A program made the position numbers and the translations under genes. Shown piece by piece: positions 36,999 to 46,085 of a stretch of 50,602 nucleotides of DNA; within the stretch, counting starts at the first letter, position 1; the number at the start of each line of letters is the position of its first letter. The notes below the pieces were generated by a model. It ran no database searches and had not been told where the DNA came from. It worked only from the letters and a program-made list of their open reading frames with translations. Source of the DNA: Betaproteobacteria bacterium Ga0077527 (lineage in GTDB: Bacteria > Pseudomonadota > Gammaproteobacteria > Burkholderiales > SG8-41); NCBI GenBank assembly GCA_001464815.1, contig LNDW01000025.1, forward strand, positions 1 to 50,602, written 5' to 3'.

Positions 36999-38399
36999 TT
37001 AGCGGAGGACCAGCGTCAGGTTGAAGTCGCCGCGCAGCAGCCCGATCGTGTGGCCGCGGTCAGTCCCCTTCAGCAACGCCTCGAATTCAGCCAGCGTCTG
37101 CACGCGGCGGCGGTTCACCGCATAGATGATGTCGCCGGGGCGGAAACCCGCCTGCAGCGCGCGGCTGCCGGGGTCGATGGCGGCGACCACCAGGCCGCCG
37201 CCGCGCAGGCGCTGGTGCAGCGGGCTGCCGCGTTCGATTTCAACCACCCGCAGGCCTGGCATCGCGCGTACGGCCTGCACCTCGCCGGCGCTGGCGGTCT
37301 GGGGCGGCGCGATGCGCACCCGGATGCGCTGCACACCACCTTCGCGGGCCACGGTCAGTTCGATTTCCTCGCCCACCGGAGTCAGGCCGAGCCGGGCGCG
37401 CAGGTCGCTCCAGCCGCGCACCGCCCGGCCGTTGAGTGCGGTGATCACGTCGCCCTCACGCAGCCCCGCGCGTTCGGCCGGTGAACCGTCCTCGACATCG
37501 GAGACCAGGGCACCATCAAGGCTTGGCAGGCGCAGCTTGCGCTGCACCTCGGGCGTGACATCGACCATTTCGATGCCGAGACGGCCGCGGCGCACCTCGC
37601 CGTGGCGCACGATCTGCTCCATTACGGCGCGTGCCATCACCGAGGGCACGGCGAAGCCGATGCCGACGTTGCCGCCGGACGGCGCGACGATGGCGGTGTT
37701 GATCCCGATCAGCTCGCCGCGCAGGTTGACCAGCGCGCCGCCGGAGTTGCCGGGGTTGATCGAGGCATCGGTCTGGATGAAATCCTCGTAGCCCTCCACG
37801 GTCAGGCCGCTGCGTCCCAGCGCGCTGACGATGCCCGAGGTCACGGTCTGGCCGATGCCGAAGGGATTGCCGACGGCGAGCACCCAGTCGCCGATCTGCA
37901 GCGCATCGGAGTCGCCGATGCGCAGCGCTGACAGGTTTTGTGCCGGAATCTGCAGCACCGCGATGTCGGTGCCGGGGTCGGCGCCGACCAGTTTGGCTGG
38001 AAAGCTGCGCCTGTCCTTCAGCGTGACAATGATCTGCTCGGCATCCCTGATCACGTGGTGGTTGGTCAGCACATAGCCGCGTCCGGCATCAACGATGACG
38101 CCGGAGCCGGCGGCCTGTTCCTTGCGCTGCTGCGGGCGGTCGGGCAGGTTGAAAAAGCGGCGGAAGAAAGGATCACGGAACAGCGGGTTGTCTTCCATCG
38201 GGGTCCGCGTCACCACCGACACGTTGACCACCGCGGGCGTCACCTGGTTGACGACCGGCGCCAGCGTCGGCAGGCCGCGCGCCTCGGCGGCCGGCTGGGC
38301 TGCGGCGGGCGTGGCCGCCAGGGGAAGCAAAACCAGCAACGCGGCGCCAGCGGCGCTGATGCGGCGCGTCACATTCAAAAAGATGTCCAAACACAGCAT
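36999..38399 (-). CDS. Periplasmic serine endopeptidase, DegQ/DegP type
   Basis: A 466-residue HtrA-family protease. The signal peptide ends near residue 34 (ATPAAAQ). The trypsin-like domain has His115 (VLTNHHVI), Asp145 (GTDIAVLQ) and Ser219 (INPGNSGGALVN). Two PDZ domains follow (about 280-370 and 375-466). It degrades or refolds damaged envelope proteins. The first linker loop is shorter than in DegP, favouring DegQ. The 155-bp gap downstream holds only the hairpin described there. Confidence 0.94.
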   Translation of the reverse strand: MLCLDIFLNVTRRISAAGAALLVLLPLAATPAAAQPAAEARGLPTLAPVVNQVTPAVVNVSVVTRTPMEDNPLFRDPFFRRFFNLPDRPQQRKEQAAGSGVIVDAGRGYVLTNHHVIRDAEQIIVTLKDRRSFPAKLVGADPGTDIAVLQIPAQNLSALRIGDSDALQIGDWVLAVGNPFGIGQTVTSGIVSALGRSGLTVEGYEDFIQTDASINPGNSGGALVNLRGELIGINTAIVAPSGGNVGIGFAVPSVMARAVMEQIVRHGEVRRGRLGIEMVDVTPEVQRKLRLPSLDGALVSDVEDGSPAERAGLREGDVITALNGRAVRGWSDLRARLGLTPVGEEIELTVAREGGVQRIRVRIAPPQTASAGEVQAVRAMPGLRVVEIERGSPLHQRLRGGGLVVAAIDPGSRALQAGFRPGDIIYAVNRRRVQTLAEFEALLKGTDRGHTIGLLRGDFNLTLVLR

Positions 38400-38433
38400 C
38401 GGTGGGCCCCCGGTCGGATGCGGCAGAGGTGGT

Positions 38434-38477
38434 GCTGTGGCGCCGCCTTTTCAAGAGGGGCGCCTTTCAGCCACAGC
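38434..38477. repeat. Inverted repeat between the protease and SpeE-like genes
   Basis: GCTGTGGC (38434-38441) and GCCACAGC (38470-38477), with GGCGCC copies nested inside. It lies in the 92-bp gap between the stop of the SpeE-like gene and the start of the protease gene, both minus strand. A terminator or processing hairpin is likely. Confidence 0.45.
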
Positions 38478-38491
38478 CTGATGACGCCGGC

Positions 38492-40522
38492 TTACTTGAG
38501 AATCTTGAACAGGTTGTTGAAGCTGTCGGTCCACAGCCGCAGGCCGGGGATTTCTCCGATGGGCTGGCTGTGATCGGTGAGGCGCTTGTCGGCGAGCACT
38601 TTTGCATCACGCGAGACCAGCACCCAGTCTGTGCGCGCGAGGTCGGAGGCGTCGTCCGGGTCGTGGCTGACCATCAGCGTGTGCAGGCCGTGTTCGTCGG
38701 CGATACGCCTGACCACCGGCGGCAGGTCGAGGAAGCGGTTGGTGACATGGAAGGCGATCACGCCGTCGGCCTTGACGTGTTTCAGGTACACACCCATCGC
38801 CTCGAAAGTCATCAGATGGGTCGGAATCGAGTCGCTGGAGAAGGCATCAATCGCCAGCACATCGTAGCGCTGCGCGGGCTCGCGTTCCATGGTCAGCCTT
38901 GCGTCGCCGAGCAGGTTCTCGATTTTCGCCGGGGTCTTGGTCAGGAAGCTGAATTCCTTCATCGCGACGTCGATCACCTGCGGGTTGATCTCGTAGAAGC
39001 GGTAGTGGTCGCTGGCGCGGCCATAGACCGCCAGTGTCCCGGCGCCGAGGCCGACCACGCCGATGCGCACTTCAGGCGCGGCGCCGCGCTTGATGCCGAT
39101 GATGCGGCCGATACCGGAGTCGGGGCCGTAGTAGGTGGTGGGCTCCATCCGCCGTTCCGGCATCAGATACTGCTCGCCGTGCATGATCACGCCGTGCATC
39201 AGGCGCCGCGCGCCGTCACGGCTTTTTTCGTCGCCGAAATCCTTGACCCGCAGCGTGCCGTAGAAATTGCGCGACATCACCCGCGCATCGCTCGACAGCA
39301 TGTTGATGTAGGTGTGCACGTGGTAGATCGCGAAACCCGCCGCGACCATTGCCAGCACCGGCACCACCAGCGGGTTGCGCCGCGACACATAGGCGGCGAG
39401 CAACAGCGTGAACACCAGGCCGAAGCCGAACTCGTAATAGGTGTTGAACAGCTTGGGCGAAACAAAGCCGACCATCAGCCCGCCGACCGCACCGCCGAGC
39501 GAGATCATCAGGTAGTAGCCGGTGAGGTGGCGCGGCGACGGTTTCAGCGCTGCGAGTTCGCCATGGAAGAACATGCACATCACGAACAGGCCGGCGGCGA
39601 ACAGCGGAATTGCCTCCTTGATGTCCATCACGCCGCCGTCGGTGTGCAGGCCCCAGGCCATGGCGCCGACGATGACCAGCAGCGGTCCAAAGAACAGCTT
39701 GCGCTGGTACCAGTTGCGGCCCTCGAAGCACAACACGAAGGACAGCAGGTACAGCGTCAGCGGCAGGATCCAAAGGAAGGGTACCGAGGCCACGTCGTGG
39801 GTGATGTGGTTGGTGACCGCGATCAGCATGAAAGAGCCCATTGCTGCGAGTACCAGCCACAGCAGGTAGTCGGCGGCGCGTGGTGCCGGGCCTTCGGTGG
39901 CCGGCGTTTGATTGCCGGTGCTGGCGGCGGCGCTCTGCGAGGCGCGCAGGCTGAACACCGCCGAGATCACGCACAACAAGGCAAATACGCCGTAACCGAT
40001 GCTCCAAGTGACGGATTGTTCACGGGTGGTGATGTACGGTTCGACGACAAAGGGGTAGGCCACCAGCGCCACCAGCGAGGCGGCATTGGAAAGTGCGAAC
40101 AGGCGGTAGACGTTTTTCGCCTGCGGGAAGCTGCGCGCAAACCAGGCCTGCAGCAGTGGACCGGTGGTCGAGAGCAGGAAGTAGGGCAGGCCGATGGTCG
40201 CGGTGAGCAGGCCAAGGATCAGCCAGGTCGGGTCTTCGTCACCCTGCGGCTTCCAGCCGCTGCCGGCGATGATTGGCAGCGAGATGAGGCTCAGCAGCAG
40301 CAGCGCCACGTGCAGGAACACCTGCGGACGCGGTTTCAGGAAACGGATGGTCCAGTCGGCATAGGCATAACCGAAGAGCAGCACCATCTGGAAAAACATC
40401 AGGCAGGTGGTCCACACCGCAGCCGAGCCGCCGAACCAGGGCAGGATCTGTTTGGCCATGATCGGTTGCACCAGGAACAGCAGGAAGGCGCTGGTGAAAA
40501 TTGTCAGTGCATAAAGCAGCAT
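38492..40522 (-). CDS. Membrane protein fused to a spermidine-synthase-like domain
   Basis: A 676-residue fusion. About ten to twelve membrane segments fill residues 1-420 (start MLLYALTIFTSAFLLFLVQP). The C-terminal 250 residues form a SAM-type fold with GVVGLGAGTLAVYG and EINPQVIDVA. The putrescine-binding Asp-Ser-Ser/Thr-Asp-Pro motif of true spermidine synthases is replaced by DAFSSDSIPTHL, as in other fused family members. Aminopropyl transfer is therefore doubtful. The substrate, and whether the membrane part transports anything, are unknown. Confidence 0.85.
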   Translation of the reverse strand: MLLYALTIFTSAFLLFLVQPIMAKQILPWFGGSAAVWTTCLMFFQMVLLFGYAYADWTIRFLKPRPQVFLHVALLLLSLISLPIIAGSGWKPQGDEDPTWLILGLLTATIGLPYFLLSTTGPLLQAWFARSFPQAKNVYRLFALSNAASLVALVAYPFVVEPYITTREQSVTWSIGYGVFALLCVISAVFSLRASQSAAASTGNQTPATEGPAPRAADYLLWLVLAAMGSFMLIAVTNHITHDVASVPFLWILPLTLYLLSFVLCFEGRNWYQRKLFFGPLLVIVGAMAWGLHTDGGVMDIKEAIPLFAAGLFVMCMFFHGELAALKPSPRHLTGYYLMISLGGAVGGLMVGFVSPKLFNTYYEFGFGLVFTLLLAAYVSRRNPLVVPVLAMVAAGFAIYHVHTYINMLSSDARVMSRNFYGTLRVKDFGDEKSRDGARRLMHGVIMHGEQYLMPERRMEPTTYYGPDSGIGRIIGIKRGAAPEVRIGVVGLGAGTLAVYGRASDHYRFYEINPQVIDVAMKEFSFLTKTPAKIENLLGDARLTMEREPAQRYDVLAIDAFSSDSIPTHLMTFEAMGVYLKHVKADGVIAFHVTNRFLDLPPVVRRIADEHGLHTLMVSHDPDDASDLARTDWVLVSRDAKVLADKRLTDHSQPIGEIPGLRLWTDSFNNLFKILK

Positions 40523-40598
40523 GATTATAAACCGTTGATTTTAAACAATATTATTTTTTGCCGCGGCCGGACCTTGTAGTGCTGCAGTTACAACGCAA

Positions 40599-40629
40599 AA
40601 CGCCCGCCAAGGATGACGAGGCGGGCGTT
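40599..40629 (-). terminator. Terminator after the tctC-like gene
   Basis: AACGCCCGCC (40599-40608) and GGCGGGCGTT (40620-40629) form a 10-bp perfect repeat with an 11-base loop. On the minus strand it is followed by a short T-run (AAAA at 40597-40600 on the plus strand). It would end the operon that begins with the flavoprotein gene at 47573. The 40523-40698 gap contains nothing else recognisable. Confidence 0.8.
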
Positions 40630-40698
40630 AAGGACTACCGCAATGGGCAGCGATTGTAACGGCTGGCAAGGCTGTTGCGCGCCGCTGCCGGGCCTGGA

Positions 40699-41667
40699 TC
40701 AATCGGCCTTGATGTTTGACTTTTTGATCACTTCCGACCAGCGCGCGGTCTCGGCCTTGATGTGGGCGGCAAACCCGGCGGGCGTGCTGCCCACCGGCTC
40801 GGAACCGTCCGCAGCCATGCGTCTCAACATTTCCGGCGTTTTGAGGATCTCGCTGACCTCACGATAGACCCGCTCGACAACTGCGCGCGGCGTTCCGGCC
40901 GGCGCGAACAGGCCGTACCAGTTGTTGACGTCGAAATCCGGCACGCCGGATTCCTGCACCGTCGGCACATCGGGCAGCGATGCCGCACGTTGCACGCTCG
41001 ACACCGCGATCGCGCGCAGCTTGCCGGTCTTGAGGTGCGGCATCACCGAGATGATGCTGGGGAAGGAAGTCTGGATGCGGCCCGACAGCATGTCGGTGTA
41101 GGCCGCGCCCATGCCCTTGTACGGCACGTGCACCATCTGCGTGCCGGTGCGCACCTTGAACAGCTCGGTGGCGAGGTGGATCAGGCTGCCCTGGCCCGAG
41201 GAGGCGTACTGGAACTTGTCGGGATTGGCCTTCAGGTGTGCCACCAGTTCGCGCACCGTTTTCGCGGGTACGCTGGGATGCACCATCAGTACATAGGGCT
41301 GGCGCGTGACCTGGGTGATGGTGGCGTAATCGCGCGTCGGCGAGTAACGCGCCGGATAGAGCAGCGGGTGGATGACGAAGGTGGCGCTGCCCATGAGCAG
41401 GGTGTGGCCGTCCTTGGGGGCGTCACGGGTGATCTCGGCGCCGATGGCGCCGCCGCCGCCGGGGCGGTTGTCGACGACCACGGTTTGCGCCAGACGCTCC
41501 GCGAGCGGGCTGGCCACCGCGCGGGTGACGGTGTCCATGCCGCCTCCGGCTGCCAGGGGCACGATCAGGCGCACCGGCTTGTCCGGGTATTTGGTGGCGG
41601 GCACGGGTTGCGCGGCGACGGCCGCGCCGGCTATCAGGCTCAGGGCGGCGATGCTGAGGGTGTTCAT
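40699..41667 (-). CDS. TctC/Bug-family solute-binding protein
   Basis: A 322-residue periplasmic protein from ATG 41667, with a GAGGAGA ribosome site. The signal peptide is about 19 residues (ends GAAVAAQ). Bug family marks: YPDKPVRLIVPLAAGGGMDT, VVDNRPGGGGAIGAE, ASSGQGSLIHLATELF, HVPYKGMGAAYTDMLSGRI. These proteins feed tripartite tricarboxylate transporters, but no tctA or tctB membrane gene is in the window, so it is an orphan binder or shares a distant permease. Last gene of the catabolic unit. Confidence 0.92.
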   Translation of the reverse strand: MNTLSIAALSLIAGAAVAAQPVPATKYPDKPVRLIVPLAAGGGMDTVTRAVASPLAERLAQTVVVDNRPGGGGAIGAEITRDAPKDGHTLLMGSATFVIHPLLYPARYSPTRDYATITQVTRQPYVLMVHPSVPAKTVRELVAHLKANPDKFQYASSGQGSLIHLATELFKVRTGTQMVHVPYKGMGAAYTDMLSGRIQTSFPSIISVMPHLKTGKLRAIAVSSVQRAASLPDVPTVQESGVPDFDVNNWYGLFAPAGTPRAVVERVYREVSEILKTPEMLRRMAADGSEPVGSTPAGFAAHIKAETARWSEVIKKSNIKAD

Positions 41668-41708
41668 CGGATCTCCTCGTGGATGCGTTTTGTTATGGGT
41701 GTGACGGA

Positions 41709-43076
41709 TCAGCCGGCGTCGAGCGACAGTGTGCGGCAATCCGCGACCTGTTCCAGCCCGGCAAGCTGTTCATGCAGTTGCGTGGCCCGGGCGTGGGCGC
41801 CGGCCATGCGCATGAATTTGGTTTTCAGTTCATCAGCCGACAGCGGTGCGGCCGGTGTGCCCTTGAACTCCTCGGCGAAACGTTCGAAACGGCGGCCGTC
41901 CTTGAGTTCAACGTCTACCCGCGTTGCCCAGGCGCCGCCTTGTTCGGCCTCGCCCATCTCGACCACCTGCAGCCGTTTCGCCAGCGTGCGCACACGCGCA
42001 TCGTTGAGCGCGACTTCGGAGAAGGCCAGCGGATCGTTGACATCGTAGTAGAGCGCGATTGCCGCGCAGAAGGGCACGCTGTACTGCGCGCCGGCGACAT
42101 CGCGCGGCTCGCGGATGTCGTGGTGCGACAGGATCTTGTGGCGGGCATGCACCGTCAGTTGCGTCACTGCGTCGCCGTCAAAACCGTGCTCGGCGCGCAG
42201 TTCCTGCAGCGACTGCACGGGCGTGTGCGCAGTGATGTGGCAGGCGTAGCGCTTGAGGCAGGCGTACACGATGTCGTAGTGGGTGCCGAGGTCTTTGGTG
42301 AACTGCGAGGCGTCACCGTCACGGGCATAGGCCTCGAGGTAGCCGTATTTCCCTTCGAGCACCGTATCCGGGCCTTCGTAGCCGTCGCGGGCCAGCAGCG
42401 CGGCGACCACCCCGGCCTCGGCGGCGCGGCCCATGTGCAGTCGTTTCACCATCGCGCCATTGCCGGCCTTGGCGAAGGCGAGCAGCCCGCCGCCGAGCGA
42501 GCCGGCGATACCGAGGGCCTGGGTCAGCTGGTCCGCGGTCAGCCCGAGCAGTTTGCCGGCGACGATGGCCGAGCCGTAGGGGCCGTTGGCGCCGGGGGCG
42601 TGAAAGCCCAGTGATTCGGTGGTCTGTTTGGCGGCGAGGCCGATGCGGAACATCACCTCCGCGCCGGCGACGAATGCGGTGAGCAGCGATTGACCATCCG
42701 CGCCCTGTGCTTCACCGGCAGCCAGCGCCGCCGGCCACAGGATCGCACCGGGATGAACGCCGGCACTGGGTTTGCGCAGGCCGTCGAGTTCAAACGCATG
42801 GCTGCATACACCGTTGGCCAGTGCCGCCGCCGGTGCGGCGACCTTCAGCGCGGTGCCGATGACACGGCTGGCGCCGTTGCCGCCGCAGTTTTGTGCGTGA
42901 GCGGCGACGATCCTGCTCCACGGCAGGCGCGAGCCGAACAGCGCTGCGCCGCTGGTGTCGATGATGCACTGGCGCGCGCGTTCACGTGCCGGTGCCGGGA
43001 TGTCTTCGTAACGCAGGCCGGCGGCGAATTCGGCCAGCGTGCGTGCGGCGGTTTTTACAGTCGAGGGATTAGTCAT
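41709..43076 (-). CDS. MmgE/PrpD family protein 1
   Basis: A 455-residue protein from ATG 43076 (MTNPSTVKTAARTLAEFAAGL); an open extension upstream only translates the intergenic repeat. The family's two-domain layout is present, with VKRLHMGRAAEAG carrying the conserved Lys and His. The normal FELDD motif reads FELDGLRK, so the second Asp, which matches the catalytic Asp of cis-aconitate decarboxylase, is missing. Family members include 2-methylcitrate dehydratase and cis-aconitate decarboxylase; reaction here unknown. It lies 41 bases ahead of the tctC-like gene. Confidence 0.9.
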   Translation of the reverse strand: MTNPSTVKTAARTLAEFAAGLRYEDIPAPARERARQCIIDTSGAALFGSRLPWSRIVAAHAQNCGGNGASRVIGTALKVAAPAAALANGVCSHAFELDGLRKPSAGVHPGAILWPAALAAGEAQGADGQSLLTAFVAGAEVMFRIGLAAKQTTESLGFHAPGANGPYGSAIVAGKLLGLTADQLTQALGIAGSLGGGLLAFAKAGNGAMVKRLHMGRAAEAGVVAALLARDGYEGPDTVLEGKYGYLEAYARDGDASQFTKDLGTHYDIVYACLKRYACHITAHTPVQSLQELRAEHGFDGDAVTQLTVHARHKILSHHDIREPRDVAGAQYSVPFCAAIALYYDVNDPLAFSEVALNDARVRTLAKRLQVVEMGEAEQGGAWATRVDVELKDGRRFERFAEEFKGTPAAPLSADELKTKFMRMAGAHARATQLHEQLAGLEQVADCRTLSLDAG

Positions 43077-43098
43077 GGCGTGCTCTATTGAGGCAATA

Positions 43099-43200
43099 CC
43101 CTCTCCCGCCTTGGGGCGGGAGAGGGCAGGGTGAGGGTAGGGGAAGCCCAGGTTACCCCTCACCCCGACCCTCTCCCCGCCTGCGGGGAAAGGGAGTGAG
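43099..43200. repeat. REP-like compound palindrome
   Basis: Three stems in 102 bases: CCCTCTCCCGCC/GGCGGGAGAGGG (43099-43110/43115-43126), GGGTGAGGG/CCCTCACCC (43129-43137/43157-43165), and an imperfect CCCTCTCCCCGC/GCGGGGAAAGGG (from about 43169 to 43193). This is the CCCTCACCC/GGGAGAGGG type of intergenic repeat common in high-GC proteobacteria. It fills the 128-bp gap between MmgE genes 1 and 2 and could reduce expression of downstream genes in the operon. Confidence 0.8.
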
Positions 43201-43204
43201 GTGG

Positions 43205-44602
43205 TCAGGCGCTCAACAGCTTCGACAGCACGGTGGCGTCGGGCAGCTTCTCGATGCCCATCACCGCGTCGCGCAGTTGCTCGACCTTGGTTTTCGGCAG
43301 CACCTTGATCGCGAGTTTCTCGAATTTCTCGAAAATCTCGGCGTCGCTGGCGAAACGGAACTCGCTGCCGCGCGCGGATTCGACGGTGCGCTTCATCACG
43401 GTGCCGTCGTTGAGGTGCAACTCGACGTTGACCTTGTGGCGCATCTTGGCGCCGAGCGCGGTGATTGCCGGATCGTGCAGGACTTCGACCTTGCGCGACT
43501 GCGCGATGCGCGCCGGATCGGCGACCATGGCTTCGGTGAACTGGTCGACGAACACGTCTTTTTCCAGCAGCCAGGTGCCGATGCAGTACGGCAGGTTGAG
43601 CTGTGCCGAGGTCAGGCCCTGAGGTTCATACGGCCAGCCGACGTGGTGCACGGTGACTTCGGAACCGTAGACGACGACCTTCTTCACCTCATCGGCCTTG
43701 AACGGACGCTCGGCATCCATGTCGCGCAGCGCGTCAAGTGTGGTGTGGTTGCTGCCGACGCAGGCATAGAACTTGAGCGCGATGCCCATGGTCTGCCAGA
43801 CTTCGCCGAAACCGGCGGTGAGTTCGGCCAGGTTGAACTTGTCCTTCGACTGCGACATGGTCGAGCAGAAGCCGCCGTAGGGGTTCTCCAGCACATCAAT
43901 GATGCCGGTGAAGCCGGCCTCGGCGAACAGCGCGCCGTAGAGGCCCGACTCCGAGGAGCGGCCGGCGTGCATGCGCTTGACCATCGCGCCGAACTGCGCG
44001 GCCATCAGGCCCGCGGCCTGGGTGCCGGCGATGCCCAGTGCATGCACCGTTTTGTCGACATCGAGTTTCATGCCGCGTGCGGCACCCGCGGCGGCGGAGA
44101 ACACGCCGAGCGTGGCGCCCGAGTGCCAGCCCGAAGCGATGTGCGCCGGGCCCATGCACAGGCCGACGCGCGGGCCGATTTCATAACCGGCAACCGAGGC
44201 GGTGAGGAACTCCTTGCCGCTCATGCCGGGCTTCAGTTCGGTGACGGCGATCAGCGCCGGCAGCACCACGGCACCGACATGCAGCACGCCCGCGCGGTGC
44301 ACGTCGTCGAGTTCGAAACCCTGCACCTGGGTGCCGTTGACCAGTGCGGCATGCGGTGCGGAGAGTTTTTTGCTGGTGCCCCAGACGCTGCACTGGCGCG
44401 TGGTATCAACGGCGCTCAGCTTGTCCTGGAGGATGCGGCTCCATTCCAGGTCCGCGCCATACAGCGCGCAGCCCAGCGAGTCCAGCATCAGCAGCTTGTT
44501 GCGATGACGCACGTTCTCCGGGATCTGTTCATAGGTCAGACCGGACACGAATTGTGCGATATCGCGGGTGTAGGGATGGACGCTTTTTGCTTGCTGGGCC
44601 AT
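43205..44602 (-). CDS. MmgE/PrpD family protein 2
   Basis: A 465-residue paralogue (MAQQAKSVHPYTRDIAQFVSG). The conserved motif is intact as FELDDVHRAGVLHVGA, and the Lys/His segment reads VKRMHAGRSSESG. It is likely a dehydratase, decarboxylase or isomerase acting on a polycarboxylate, as known for the family. It lies 53 bases downstream of MmgE gene 3. The second domain (about 290-430) and length are normal. Confidence 0.9.
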   Translation of the reverse strand: MAQQAKSVHPYTRDIAQFVSGLTYEQIPENVRHRNKLLMLDSLGCALYGADLEWSRILQDKLSAVDTTRQCSVWGTSKKLSAPHAALVNGTQVQGFELDDVHRAGVLHVGAVVLPALIAVTELKPGMSGKEFLTASVAGYEIGPRVGLCMGPAHIASGWHSGATLGVFSAAAGAARGMKLDVDKTVHALGIAGTQAAGLMAAQFGAMVKRMHAGRSSESGLYGALFAEAGFTGIIDVLENPYGGFCSTMSQSKDKFNLAELTAGFGEVWQTMGIALKFYACVGSNHTTLDALRDMDAERPFKADEVKKVVVYGSEVTVHHVGWPYEPQGLTSAQLNLPYCIGTWLLEKDVFVDQFTEAMVADPARIAQSRKVEVLHDPAITALGAKMRHKVNVELHLNDGTVMKRTVESARGSEFRFASDAEIFEKFEKLAIKVLPKTKVEQLRDAVMGIEKLPDATVLSKLLSA

Positions 44603-44655
44603 GACGGCGGTTCCTGTGGATGAGATTAATTATTCAATAAAAACAATGGCTTGAA

Positions 44656-46080
44656 TTACTTTGGCAGCCGCACTGCGGCACCGACGAGGCGGACCAGTTC
44701 GCCGATGTCGGTCATCTGCTCGCAGTGGTTCACTGCGGCGATGATGCCTTCGGCATCGGCCTTGCTCATGCAGGGCGCGACAACGTTGCGGAACTTGTGC
44801 ACCACTTCTTCCGGAGCCAGCGGATTCTCCGGGCTGCCGCGGCGATGCAGCGCGAGTTTCTCATGCACTTTTCCATCGCGGGTGGTGATCTTCACGCGCG
44901 AGGCATGACGGAAGGGCGCACCCATGTTCTCGATCTCGGGATCAACGGTCGCGGTGATGCGCGAGACGAAGTCGAGAATCTGCGGATCAGTGAGCCGCGC
45001 TTCGCGGAACTGTTCGGTGAAGGCCGCGCCGTCGAGCGCGATCACCGCCATGCCGTAATACAGGTTCATCTGCGCCGCGGTGACGCCCTGCGCCTTGTAT
45101 TCCCAGGCACAGTGCACATGGGTCATCGGCGACAGGCCGGCTTCGACTTTCGCGATATCGTTGGCCTTGAGTTTGTGCTGCTGCATCAGTTCTGCCAGTG
45201 CATCGAGCGCGCTGTGGATGCTGGTGACGCTGGCATGCGGCTTGTAGCCGACGTTGAGGGTTTCCCAGGTCTTGCCCAGGCCGTCCGTCAAACGCGAGGG
45301 ATTCGGTTTGTCGGAATAGGTCGCAAGGTAGCCGCCATACGGCGCTTCCAGCGCATCGAGGATGCCGGTGAAGCCGCGTGATGCGAGTTGCGCCGCATAG
45401 ACGCCGCTCTGCGCGGCGCGGCCGCTGTGGAAACGCTTGACCATCGCGCCTTCCTGCGCCGCCATCAGGCCGCCGGCCTGCGAGCCGGCCATGCCCAGTG
45501 CGTGCTGGAACTGCGTGGCGTCGAGGTCGAGCATGCGTGCCGCGGTGGCGGCGGCGACAAAGGCGCCGGAAGTGCCCTGCGGGTGAAAGCCGCGGAAAAA
45601 CAGGCTCATCGTCGCGGCATTGCCGACGCGGTGGCCGATCTCATAGCCGGCTACCATCGCGGTCAGCAGATCCTTGCCGGAAACGCTGCCCGGTTGGGCC
45701 GCATTTTTGGCTTCCGCCAGGTTCAGTGCCACCGGCGTTGCAATCGAGCCGGCGTGGACGATCGATTCCTTGTGGATGTCGTCGAGTTCGAAGGCGTGGC
45801 CCGAGGTGCCGTTGACCAGTGCGGCAAGTGCCGGAGAAGTCTTGCGGCCGAGGCCGATCAGTGTCGCGACCGGCTGCGCCTGTTCGGCATCGGCGAGTTC
45901 GGCGACCTTGCGCGTCCACGGCAGCGTCGCGCCAAAAAGGCAGCAGCCGAGGCTGTCGAGCAGGGAGAGCTTGATCCTTGCGATGGTTTCGGCGGGAATG
46001 TCAACGTAGCGCAGCGCCGCGCCGAAGCGCGCGAGATCGCGTGTGGCGTCGGCGAGCAGTGGCTGCTTGTTTGAAGACAT
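44656..46080 (-). CDS. MmgE/PrpD family protein 3
   Basis: A 474-residue paralogue (MSSNKQPLLADATRDLARFG). It has FELDDIHKESIVHAGS and VKRFHSGRAAQSG, both motifs intact. It shares with proteins 1 and 2 the phrases YGGY/YGGF and LGCCLFGA-type N-terminal strands, so the three probably arose by duplication and then diverged. The ATG is five bases after the flavoprotein stop, so the two are almost certainly translated together. Confidence 0.9.
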   Translation of the reverse strand: MSSNKQPLLADATRDLARFGAALRYVDIPAETIARIKLSLLDSLGCCLFGATLPWTRKVAELADAEQAQPVATLIGLGRKTSPALAALVNGTSGHAFELDDIHKESIVHAGSIATPVALNLAEAKNAAQPGSVSGKDLLTAMVAGYEIGHRVGNAATMSLFFRGFHPQGTSGAFVAAATAARMLDLDATQFQHALGMAGSQAGGLMAAQEGAMVKRFHSGRAAQSGVYAAQLASRGFTGILDALEAPYGGYLATYSDKPNPSRLTDGLGKTWETLNVGYKPHASVTSIHSALDALAELMQQHKLKANDIAKVEAGLSPMTHVHCAWEYKAQGVTAAQMNLYYGMAVIALDGAAFTEQFREARLTDPQILDFVSRITATVDPEIENMGAPFRHASRVKITTRDGKVHEKLALHRRGSPENPLAPEEVVHKFRNVVAPCMSKADAEGIIAAVNHCEQMTDIGELVRLVGAAVRLPK

Positions 46081-46085
46081 CGCGC

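Noticed and set aside
38402..40579. A 725-codon open frame on the plus strand
   Set aside because: It is antisense to the SpeE-like and protease genes, is His/Gln/Arg-rich as expected from high-GC antisense frames, and shows no domain. The minus-strand frame has clear family motifs.
43088..44623. A 511-codon open frame on the plus strand
   Set aside because: It lies antisense to MmgE gene 2 and starts in the repeat; no recognisable domain.
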